Origin: Paracoccus indicus
Lineage (GTDB): Bacteria > Pseudomonadota > Alphaproteobacteria > Rhodobacterales > Rhodobacteraceae
DNA length: 64,000 nucleotides
Assembly: GCF_003056335.1 (NCBI RefSeq)
Contig: NZ_PYWA01000008.1
Location: 62,001-126,000, forward strand
Direction: 5' to 3'
Made by a program: the position numbers and the translations under genes. Positions 8,058 through 14,592 of this stretch are shown here, one piece after another. The notes under the pieces were generated by a model. The model was not told the DNA's origin. It saw only the letters and a list, made by a program, of their open reading frames with translations, and searched no databases. Position 1 is the stretch's first letter, and every line of letters begins with the position of its first letter.

Positions 8058-8510
8058 ATGATCACGCAAAAGATGAAATACGCGCTGAAGGCCTTGCTGG
8101 TTCTGGGCGACGAGGCCCGCAGCCCCGCCCCCCAGCCCCTGACGATCGAGATGATCGCCAAGCGTTCCGGCGCGCCCAAGCGGTTCCTGGAGCAAATCCT
8201 GCTGGAGATCCGCAACGCCGGGCTTGTCGGATCGGTCCGCGGGCGGGCAGGGGGATACAGCCTGATCAAGCCCGCCGCCGAGATCTCGATCTCGGAACTG
8301 CTGCGCCTGATCGACGGCCCCATCGCGCCGCTGCCCTGCCTGTCACGCCGTGCCTATCAGCGGTGCGACGATTGTACCGACGAGGCGACCTGCCGTCTGC
8401 GCAAGGTCTTTGCCGAGGTCTTCTGGTCCTATCTGATTTTAATCGAATCGCTGAGCCTGGCCGACATGCTGAACTCGGATCAGGTGGCCGCAAGCGTCAC
8501 GGGCGCTTGA
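8058..8510 (+). CDS. Rrf2-family transcriptional regulator with four cysteines
   Basis: A 150-aa DNA-binding protein of the Rrf2 (IscR/NsrR/CymR) family. The winged helix-turn-helix covers about residues 1-75, with the family-typical GAPKRFLEQIL recognition region and RGRAGGYSL wing. C94, C103, C106 and C112 lie in the region where family members bind an iron-sulfur cluster, but the spacing (C-x8-C-x2-C-x5-C) differs from IscR. The ATG at 8058 is the start that gives the standard N-terminus. The next genes in the same direction form a sulfate importer, so it probably links cysteine, sulfide or Fe-S status to sulfate uptake. Autoregulation is possible. Confidence 0.85.
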   Translation: MITQKMKYALKALLVLGDEARSPAPQPLTIEMIAKRSGAPKRFLEQILLEIRNAGLVGSVRGRAGGYSLIKPAAEISISELLRLIDGPIAPLPCLSRRAYQRCDDCTDEATCRLRKVFAEVFWSYLILIESLSLADMLNSDQVAASVTGA

Positions 8511-8520
8511 TCCTGAACTG

Positions 8521-8534
8521 ATCAAGGCCTTGAT
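8521..8534 (+). promoter_or_regulatory. 14-bp perfect palindrome after the Rrf2 gene
   Basis: ATCAAGGCCTTGAT is a perfect 14-bp palindrome, 10 nt after the Rrf2 stop codon. It is either the target of a dimeric regulator, with the neighbouring Rrf2 protein as candidate, or the first part of a transcription-end region together with the hairpin at 8560-8587. Confidence 0.4.
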
Positions 8535-8559
8535 TCAAATACACTAATTCAGCATTTTT

Positions 8560-8587
8560 AAAAGCGACCTTTCAGGGCGTTGCTTTT
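8560..8587 (+). terminator. hairpin ending in TTTT between the Rrf2 gene and the sulfate locus
   Basis: AAAAGC (8560-8565) pairs with GCTTTT (8582-8587), extended inward by a few pairs including one G-T. The hairpin is followed by ATCTTG. The 3' T-stretch makes a weak intrinsic terminator plausible for the Rrf2 transcript. Confidence 0.4.
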
Positions 8588-8670
8588 ATCTTGCCATACA
8601 CGACTTTGTCTGTCGTTATTTAGGTATTGGCTGCGATGACAGCCTGACCCGGACCAGCAAGGATGCGACG

Positions 8671-8868
8671 ATGACCAGACCCCTGCGCCAGATCGACCTG
8701 CCCCCGCGCCCCTTCCGCGCGGTGACGCTGATCGAAGGCCGCGATGCCGGCTTTCATGGTTCGGCCGTCATTCCCAACACTCTGCAGGGCCGGCATCACA
8801 ATCGCCCCGCAAGCCAATCCTGTCTTGCCCGACAGGGCGGACAGGCCAGCCTGACCGTCATCCTCTAA
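8671..8868 (+). CDS. candidate small ORF upstream of the sulfate transporter (65 aa)
   Basis: Family not recognised. The ATG is preceded by AAGGA at good distance and the frame runs 65 codons to TAA, ending 25 nt before a second small ORF. The product is basic and rich in Arg, Gln and His, with one Cys and only the initiator Met; it has no signal peptide or membrane segment. Its third-position GC bias is not convincing, so it could be untranslated leader of the sulfate operon. It is listed because the ribosome-binding site and position fit a small regulatory or leader gene. Confidence 0.35.
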   Translation: MTRPLRQIDLPPRPFRAVTLIEGRDAGFHGSAVIPNTLQGRHHNRPASQSCLARQGGQASLTVIL

Positions 8869-8893
8869 CCATCGTTCCCACAGGAGAACCGCC

Positions 8894-9040
8894 ATGATCG
8901 TCACCATCCAGACCGGCAAGTACAGCAGCGCCCAAGGCCTCCGCGTCGCTCAGCACAGCGATGGCCGTGTCACCATCAGCACCGGCCGCAGCCAGCTGAC
9001 AGGCTTTCCCGTCGGGCGGCTGACGCCGACGGGCATCTGA
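8894..9040 (+). CDS. sulfur-poor small protein upstream of sbp (48 aa)
   Basis: A 48-aa frame preceded by AGGAG 7-8 nt upstream and followed after 34 nt by the sulfate-binding protein gene. The product contains no cysteine and no methionine other than the start residue, as expected of proteins made during sulfur starvation. It is predicted to be mostly beta, with a VTISTGRSQLTGFPVGR segment. By position it resembles the OscA-type small proteins that precede sulfate-binding protein genes in pseudomonads, but the sequence is not recognisably OscA. Function unknown; possibly a small regulator or accessory of sulfur-limited growth. Confidence 0.6.
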   Translation: MIVTIQTGKYSSAQGLRVAQHSDGRVTISTGRSQLTGFPVGRLTPTGI

Positions 9041-9074
9041 CCCCGGCATCTGACCGCAGCAAAGGACGCGTCCC

Positions 9075-10055
9075 ATGACCATCCGCCCCACCTTCCTGAC
9101 CCTTGCCCTGCTGGCCGTGGCGCCGCAGGTCCATGCTCAGGATCTGCTGAACGTCAGCTATGACCCCACGCGCGAACTGTATCGCGAGGTAAACGAGGCT
9201 TTCGCACAGTCGTGGTCCGATCAGGGCCATGACGCGGCCCGGCTGGAGACCAGCCACGGCGGGTCCGGCGCACAGGCCCGCGCCGTGATCGAGGGGTTGG
9301 ACGCACAGGTTGTCACCCTTGCCCTTGCCAGCGACATCGACAAGATCGCCGAGGCCGGAAAGCTGCCCGCCGATTGGCAGGCACGTCTGCCGCATAACTC
9401 CAGCCCCTACACCTCGACCATCGTGTTCCTGGTGCGGGCGGGCAACCCCAAGGGCATCACCGATTGGGGCGATCTGACGAAGGACGGGGTCGAGGTCATC
9501 ACACCGAACCCCAAGACCAGCGGCGGTGCGCGCTGGAACTATCTGGCGGCATGGGCATGGGCCGAGGCCAACGACCGTGACCCCAAGGCATTCGTGCATG
9601 ACCTGTTCGCCAATGTTCCGGTGCTGGATACCGGCGCGCGCGGCGCCACGACGACCTTCGCGCAGCGCGGCATCGGCGATGTCCTGCTGGCTTGGGAAAA
9701 CGAGGCCTGGCTGGCGCAGCAGGAGCTGGGCAGCGATCAGTTCCAGATCGTCACGCCCTCGGTCAGCGTCTTGGCCGAACCGCCGGTCGCAATGGTCGAC
9801 GCCAACATCAAGGACGATGCGCAGCGCGAACTGGCGACGGCCTATCTGGAATACCTCTATACGCCACAGGCGCAGGCGATGGCCTTTGCCCATTACTATC
9901 GCGCGTGGGATGACAGCCAGGCCGACCCCGAAGACGTCGCCCGTTTCCCCAAGATGAACCTTGTCACGATCGAGGATCTGGGCGGTTGGGCCAAGCTGCA
10001 GCCCGAACACTTCGGCGACGGCGGCATCTTCGACCAGATCTACGCGGGTCCGTGA
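9075..10055 (+). CDS. sbp: sulfate/thiosulfate-binding periplasmic protein
   Basis: Binds sulfate (possibly thiosulfate) in the periplasm for the CysTWA importer. It has 326 aa, with a signal peptide and a likely cleavage after VHA at residue 21. The mature protein contains the family motifs SHGGSGAQARAV and NPKTSGGARWNYLAAW, which contribute to the anion-binding pocket in Sbp/CysP. The mature part contains no cysteine. Its stop overlaps the cysT start by one base (TGATG), so there is no room for the kind of hairpin seen after the other three binding-protein genes in this window. Sbp and CysP cannot be told apart by eye. Confidence 0.92.
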   Translation: MTIRPTFLTLALLAVAPQVHAQDLLNVSYDPTRELYREVNEAFAQSWSDQGHDAARLETSHGGSGAQARAVIEGLDAQVVTLALASDIDKIAEAGKLPADWQARLPHNSSPYTSTIVFLVRAGNPKGITDWGDLTKDGVEVITPNPKTSGGARWNYLAAWAWAEANDRDPKAFVHDLFANVPVLDTGARGATTTFAQRGIGDVLLAWENEAWLAQQELGSDQFQIVTPSVSVLAEPPVAMVDANIKDDAQRELATAYLEYLYTPQAQAMAFAHYYRAWDDSQADPEDVARFPKMNLVTIEDLGGWAKLQPEHFGDGGIFDQIYAGP

Positions 10056-10894
10056 TGACCCGACGCATCTGGATCGCCCGCAGCCCCATGCCGGGGCGGG
10101 GCCTTTCGGCGGGGATCACCCTGTCGATGCTGTCGGCGGTGGTGCTTCTGCCCATCGGCGCGTTGATCTGGCAGGGGGCGCAATTCGGCCCCTCGGGGCT
10201 CTGGGATGTCATCAACCGTCCCCGTGTCTGGGCGGCGCTATGGCTATCCTTCCGGCTGGCCTTCCTGGCGGCGGCGTTCAATCTGGTTTTCGGCACGCTG
10301 CTGGCCTGGGTTCTGGTGCGCTATCGCTTTGCCGGCCGCAGGCTGGTCGATGCAGCGGTCGATCTGCCCTTCGCACTGCCAACCGCCGTTGCGGGCATCG
10401 CGTTGACGACGCTTTACGCGCCGAACGGCAGGCTGGGGGGGCTGGCCGCGCAGATCGGCTGGAAGATCGCCTATACGCAATGGGGCATCTTCCTGGCACT
10501 GGTCTTCGTGGGCCTGCCCTTCGTCACCCGCACCGTCCAGCCCGTGATCGAGGAGATCGACACCGAGGTCGAGGAGGCCTCGGCCACGCTTGGGGCATCG
10601 CGCATCCACACGATCCGCCGCGTCATCCTGCCCATGCTGACGCCCGCGGCCTTGACCGGCTTTGCGCTGTCGATGGCGCGCGGGGTGGGGGAATACGGCT
10701 CGGTCATATTCATCGCCGGCAACATCCCCCTGAAGACCGAGATCGCCCCCCTGCTGATCGTCATCCAGTTGGAGGAATACAATTACGACGCAGCCGGTGC
10801 GATCGGCCTGGCGATGCTGGCGATATCCTTCGTCACGCTGCTGGCGATCAACCTTGTCCAGATCTGGTCCCGCAGGAGGATTGGTCATGTCTGA
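10055..10894 (+). CDS. cysT: sulfate ABC transporter permease CysT
   Basis: Inner-membrane permease of 279 aa with about six hydrophobic helices. The EAA loop is visible as EEASATLGASRIHTIRRVILP, the segment that couples to CysA. The ATG at 10055 shares its first base with the sbp stop codon; longer in-frame versions would overlap sbp and are rejected. It pairs with CysW, whose start lies 8 nt inside the cysT end. The hydrophobic pattern and length match CysT/CysU of sulfate importers. Confidence 0.9.
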   Translation: MTRRIWIARSPMPGRGLSAGITLSMLSAVVLLPIGALIWQGAQFGPSGLWDVINRPRVWAALWLSFRLAFLAAAFNLVFGTLLAWVLVRYRFAGRRLVDAAVDLPFALPTAVAGIALTTLYAPNGRLGGLAAQIGWKIAYTQWGIFLALVFVGLPFVTRTVQPVIEEIDTEVEEASATLGASRIHTIRRVILPMLTPAALTGFALSMARGVGEYGSVIFIAGNIPLKTEIAPLLIVIQLEEYNYDAAGAIGLAMLAISFVTLLAINLVQIWSRRRIGHV

Positions 10895-11753
10895 TGCCGT
10901 TTTCATACCCCGTTTCCGCCGTGCCAGCGACGATAGTCCCTTGATGCGACTGGTGCTGATCGCGGTGGCGCTTGGCGGCTTGGCGCTGCTGGTGGTGATG
11001 CCCCTGGTGGTCGTCATCGGTCAGGCGCTGGCGCAGGGCTGGGGCGCGGCCATCGCTTCGCTGGCCAGCCATGACGCATGGTCGGCGATTCGGCTGACGC
11101 TGCTGATCACCGCCATCGCGGTGCCCTTGAACGCGGCCTTCGGCATCGCAGCTGCCTGGTTCATCACCAAGTTCGACTTTCGCGGCAAGGCCTTCCTGAT
11201 CACGCTGATCGACCTGCCGTTTTCGGTCAGCCCCGTCGTTGCGGGCCTCTGCATCGTGCTGCTGTTCGGGGCGAATTCCACCCTTGGCGGCATCCTGATC
11301 GCGCATGGCCATCCGGTGGTCTTTGCCGTGCCGGGCATCGTGCTGGCCACGGTCTTCGTCACCTTCCCCTTCGTCGCCCGCGAATTGATCCCCGTGATGA
11401 TCGAACAGGGCCGCGCCGAGGAAGAGGCCGCCCTGACCCTCGGCGCATCCGGCTGGCGGGTCTTTGCGAGTGTCACCCTACCCAACATCCGTTGGGCACT
11501 TCTTTACGGCACGCTGCTCTGCACCGCCCGTGCCATGGGGGAATTCGGGACCGTGGCCGTCGTGTCCGGCAAGATCCGCGGCCAGACCGCCACCATGCCG
11601 ATCACGATCGAGATGCTGTATAACGAATACCTCTCGGTCGCGGCCTTTTCCATGGCGGGGCTGCTGACCTGCCTGGCCCTGATCACCCTGACCCTGAAAA
11701 CCGGGCTGGAGCTGCGCCACGCGGACGCCCTTGCCGCAACCCGTCGCCACTGA
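10887..11753 (+). CDS. cysW: sulfate ABC transporter permease CysW
   Basis: Second inner-membrane permease, 288 aa with about six hydrophobic helices. It carries the family loop EEEAALTLGASGWRVFASVTLP and the conserved ARAMGEFGTVAVVSG segment typical of CysW. An AGGAGGA ribosome-binding site 6 nt before the ATG at 10887 lies inside the end of cysT, giving an 8-nt overlap and translational coupling. It acts with CysT and CysA to move sulfate into the cytoplasm. Confidence 0.9.
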   Translation: MSDAVFIPRFRRASDDSPLMRLVLIAVALGGLALLVVMPLVVVIGQALAQGWGAAIASLASHDAWSAIRLTLLITAIAVPLNAAFGIAAAWFITKFDFRGKAFLITLIDLPFSVSPVVAGLCIVLLFGANSTLGGILIAHGHPVVFAVPGIVLATVFVTFPFVARELIPVMIEQGRAEEEAALTLGASGWRVFASVTLPNIRWALLYGTLLCTARAMGEFGTVAVVSGKIRGQTATMPITIEMLYNEYLSVAAFSMAGLLTCLALITLTLKTGLELRHADALAATRRH

Positions 11754-11762
11754 GGACAGATC

Positions 11763-12482
11763 ATGCATATCCAGATCGACCAGATCGCCAAGACCTTCGG
11801 CACCACCTCGGCGCTGCATCCGGTGTCGCTCTCCATCCCGCAAGGCGCGCTGGTGGCGCTGCTGGGGCCTTCGGGGTCGGGCAAGACCACGCTGCTGCGC
11901 ATCATCGGCGGGTTGGAGTATCCGACCGCGGGCCGCGTCTTGTTCGACGGTCAGGACGCCACGAACATGTCGGTGCAGGATCGCCGCGCGGGCTTCGTCT
12001 TCCAAAGCTATGCCCTGTTCCGGCACATGACGGTTTTCGACAACATCGCCTATGGCCTGCGGGCCCGCCCCCGTGCGTCCCGTCCGGCCCCGGCGCAGAT
12101 TGCGCAGCAGGTGACGCGCCTGTTGGACCTGATTCAGCTGCCCGATATCGGCAGCCGCTTTCCGACCCAGCTGTCGGGCGGGCAGCGGCAGCGGGTGGCG
12201 CTGGCCCGCGCCCTGGCCATTCAGCCGCGCATGTTGCTGCTGGACGAGCCCTTCGGCGCGCTGGACGCCAAGGTCCGCAAGGAGCTGCGCCAGGGGCTGC
12301 GCGACATTCACGATGAAACCGGCCTGACGTCGATCTTCGTCACCCATGATCAGGACGAGGCGATGGAGCTTGCCGATATGGTCGTCGTCATGTCCATGGG
12401 CCGGATCGAGCAGATCGGCACCCCGGCCCAGATCCGCCAGACGCCCGCGACCAGCTTCGTGCGGGATTTCACCGCGGCATGA
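11763..12482 (+). CDS. cysA: sulfate ABC transporter ATP-binding protein CysA (short form)
   Basis: Cytoplasmic ATPase of the sulfate importer, 239 aa. Walker A GPSGSGKT is at 35-42, followed by the [15 protein letters not shown] signature, Walker B LLLDEP and an intact H-loop FVTHDQDEA. Enterobacterial CysA is about 365 aa; here the C-terminal regulatory (TOBE) extension is absent, and the stop codon is clean and followed at once by another regulatory region. The short form is probably genuine rather than truncated. It follows cysW by 9 nt and ends the operon. Confidence 0.88.
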   Translation: MHIQIDQIAKTFGTTSALHPVSLSIPQGALVALLGPSGSGKTTLLRIIGGLEYPTAGRVLFDGQDATNMSVQDRRAGFVFQSYALFRHMTVFDNIAYGLRARPRASRPAPAQIAQQVTRLLDLIQLPDIGSRFPTQLSGGQRQRVALARALAIQPRMLLLDEPFGALDAKVRKELRQGLRDIHDETGLTSIFVTHDQDEAMELADMVVVMSMGRIEQIGTPAQIRQTPATSFVRDFTAA

Positions 12483-12488
12483 CGCGCC

Positions 12489-12552
12489 TGTTCAACACTC
12501 TTGATGGTTGTTGAACATCGCTGTATTCAACAGTCGAAAGGATTGTTGAACA
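12489..12552 (+). promoter_or_regulatory. two tandem inverted repeats at the nucleotidyltransferase start
   Basis: TGTTCAACA (12489-12497) and TGTTGAACA (12509-12517) form one inverted repeat with an 11-nt spacer. TATTCAACA (12524-12532) and TGTTGAACA (12544-12552) form a second, also with an 11-nt spacer, 35 bp further on. Only one base differs among the arms. The last arm ends on the A of the start codon, and the AAAGGA ribosome-binding site lies in the second spacer. This suits an operator, or two RNA hairpins of which the second could hide the start. Confidence 0.7.
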
Positions 12553-13565
12553 TGGCGCCGAAACTGCACTCCGCCCTGGCCCATGCGGCCTATCACGACC
12601 TGCTGCGGTCGCTGCGCGACGAAGGGCTGCGCGACCTGCGTGGCACGCCGACGCTGGTGACGCGGAACGGGCGCGGGTACTGGTATGACAGCTTCCGCGT
12701 CGGGGCCGATGTCCGCAAGCGCTATATCGGTGAGGATACGCCCGACCTTGCCGCCCGCATGGCCCGCGCGCGCGAGGATCGCGTCCCCGCCGATCAGCGA
12801 CGCCGCGACCGCGCCCGCCTTGTCCGCCTGCTGCGGGCCGAGGGATTCCTCGGCCTCGATCCGACCACCGGCAGCCTGCTGGCGGCGCTGGCCGGGGCGG
12901 GAGTCTTCCGCCTTGGCGGCACCGTGGTCGGCACACATGCGTTCCGGCTGTACGAGGGCGAGTTGAACCTGCGCCTCGGACTGGATCAGGTGGCGCAGAC
13001 CGACGATCTGGACATCGCCAGCTTCGAACGCCTGTCGCTGGCGCTGGAGGATGCCGCCGCGCCCCCCGTGCAGCAGGTGCTGGCCGATTTCGCCTTCGAT
13101 CCCGCGCCCAGCCTCGAACCCGGTCGCGCCTGGCGCTGGCGTCAGACGGCGGGCAATGCGCTGGTGGAATTTCTGACCCCGGCCTTCGACCAGGAAGGCC
13201 TGCGCGATCTGCCGGCGCTTGGGGTGCAGGCGCAGGCGCTGCGGCATCTGAACTATCTGATCGCCGAACCGATCCACGCCGCCATCCCCTATCGCAGCGG
13301 CGTGCTGGTACAGGTTCCCCGACCCGAGCGTTTCGCCATCCACAAGCTGATCGTTGCCGACCGCAGGCAGCAGCAGGACCGCCTGAAATCGGCCAAGGAT
13401 CGCGCTCAGGCGGCGCTGCTGATCGAGACGCTGGCCCGCGACCGCCCCGAGGATCTGGCCGAGGCGCATGACGACGCCCTGTCCCGCGGCCCACGCTGGC
13501 GCGACCGGATCGCCGCCAGCCTGGCGCGCATGCCGGATACCGCGGCGCTGCTGGCCGCGCTTTAA
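12552..13565 (+). CDS. GSU2403-type nucleotidyltransferase-fold protein
   Basis: A 337-aa cytosolic protein with an arginine-rich helical N-terminal region (about 1-105) and a polymerase-beta-like nucleotidyltransferase domain from about 105. The nucleotidyltransferase signature can be read as VVGTHAF (G127, T128) followed by TDDLDIA (D152, D154 as metal-binding pair). The general layout resembles the GSU2403 family. The ATG at 12552 is preceded by AAAGGA; an earlier ATG at 12504 lies inside the inverted-repeat region. It follows cysA by about 70 nt and ends in a 4-nt convergent overlap with glpR. The biological role of this family is unclear, and no partner gene such as an antitoxin is adjacent. 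Confidence 0.7.
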   Translation: MAPKLHSALAHAAYHDLLRSLRDEGLRDLRGTPTLVTRNGRGYWYDSFRVGADVRKRYIGEDTPDLAARMARAREDRVPADQRRRDRARLVRLLRAEGFLGLDPTTGSLLAALAGAGVFRLGGTVVGTHAFRLYEGELNLRLGLDQVAQTDDLDIASFERLSLALEDAAAPPVQQVLADFAFDPAPSLEPGRAWRWRQTAGNALVEFLTPAFDQEGLRDLPALGVQAQALRHLNYLIAEPIHAAIPYRSGVLVQVPRPERFAIHKLIVADRRQQQDRLKSAKDRAQAALLIETLARDRPEDLAEAHDDALSRGPRWRDRIAASLARMPDTAALLAAL

Positions 13566-14323
13566 CCCGCCACCACGATGCGGGTTTGCCAATCCTGGCA
13601 GGCACGGGACAGATCGCGCGGCAGATCCTGATCGGTGAACAGGCAATCGACCTGCGACAGGCTGGCGATCCGCGCGGGCGCGCTGCGCGTCAGCTTCGAG
13701 TGATCCGCCACAAGGAAGGTGCGCCGCGACTGGCGCAGGATGGTCTGGCTGACCCCGACCTCCTGGATGTCGAAATCCAGCATGTCGCCGTCGCGGTCCA
13801 GCGCCGAACAGCCGATCACCGCCAGGTCGAACTTGAACTGCTGGATGGTCTGGGCTGCCAGCGATCCCACCAAGCCGCCATCCGCGCGTCGCAGGCTGCC
13901 GCCGGTGACGATCACGTCGCAATCGGGATTGGCGGTCAGGATGTTGGCGACATTGATGTTGTTCGTCACCACCAGCATGTTGCGATGGCCCAGCAATTCG
14001 CGGGCCACGGCCTCGGTGCTGGTGCCGATGTTCAGGAACAACGAGATGTTTTCCGGCACCTCGGCGGCGCAGGCGCGGGCGATGCGGGTCTTGGCATCCT
14101 GATGCAGGGCGCGGCGATCCTCGTAGCCGATGTTGGCCACGCCCGAGGACAGGATCGCACCGCCATGCACGCGCTCCAGGCGGCCGCTGTCGGCAAGCTC
14201 GGACAGATCGCGGCGGATGGTCTGCAGGGTGACGCCGAAGTGGTCGGCCAGACCTTCGACCGTGACCTTGCCGTCGCGGCGGGCAATCTCGAGGATCTGG
14301 GGGTGGCGGAAGGTCTGCGACAT
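13562..14323 (-). CDS. glpR: DeoR-family glycerol-3-phosphate regulon repressor
   Basis: A 253-aa DeoR-family protein with an N-terminal helix-turn-helix at about residues 20-42 (VTVEGLADHFGVTLQTIRRDL). A C-terminal sugar-phosphate-binding domain contains the family segments LNIGTSTEAVA and VTGGSLRRADGGLVG. It lies divergent to glpD, and the intergenic region carries matching AACGAA boxes at both ends, so it is expected to repress glpD-glpK and itself and to respond to glycerol 3-phosphate. It ends in a 4-nt convergent overlap with the nucleotidyltransferase gene. Confidence 0.9.
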   Translation of the reverse strand: MSQTFRHPQILEIARRDGKVTVEGLADHFGVTLQTIRRDLSELADSGRLERVHGGAILSSGVANIGYEDRRALHQDAKTRIARACAAEVPENISLFLNIGTSTEAVARELLGHRNMLVVTNNINVANILTANPDCDVIVTGGSLRRADGGLVGSLAAQTIQQFKFDLAVIGCSALDRDGDMLDFDIQEVGVSQTILRQSRRTFLVADHSKLTRSAPARIASLSQVDCLFTDQDLPRDLSRACQDWQTRIVVAG

Positions 14324-14371
14324 CGGGCGTCCTTTTCGCCAGATGTGCCACGCGAAAACCGATCAGGCAAG

Positions 14372-14381
14372 ATGTTCGTTT
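14372..14381 (-). promoter_or_regulatory. candidate GlpR box near glpR
   Basis: ATGTTCGTTT at 14372-14381 is the exact reverse complement of AAACGAACAT at 14513-14522 near glpD. Both contain the core AACGAA/TTCGTT. It lies about 50 nt upstream of the glpR start, suitable for autoregulation. The roughly 130-bp separation between the two sites would allow DNA looping. Confidence 0.5.
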
Positions 14382-14504
14382 CCTTGCGCTTTGTGCAGAA
14401 TCTCGACGCCATGGCGGAGGGAACAGCCACGAAAGCAGCGCCTGATAGGGCAATGATTGTGACTTCAACCGCGTAACATACTGTTATATCTGCAAAATCA
14501 TTAA

Positions 14505-14522
14505 ATGAACGAAAACGAACAT
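14505..14522 (+). promoter_or_regulatory. candidate GlpR operator upstream of glpD
   Basis: AACGAA is repeated head-to-tail at 14508-14513 and 14514-14519, inside the 18-bp stretch ATGAACGAAAACGAACAT. It lies about 70 nt before the glpD start in an otherwise AT-rich promoter region. Repeated short boxes of this kind are typical of DeoR-family operators. Confidence 0.55.
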
Positions 14523-14592
14523 TTTTTACTTTCTTTTTTTTGCGTTCGCCGTCAGAACTTGGGGGACGCGCAGAGGTGGAAAGGAACGGCCC

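Noticed and set aside
11763..12482. Truncated cysA pseudogene
   Set aside because: The ATPase core is complete with all motifs and a clean stop. Short CysA-like ATPases without a TOBE domain exist, and no remnant of the missing domain follows.
12552..13565. Toxin-antitoxin system involving the nucleotidyltransferase
   Set aside because: No small partner gene (HEPN, AbiEi-like or other) lies next to it; the neighbours are cysA and glpR. Only the operator-like repeats remain unusual.
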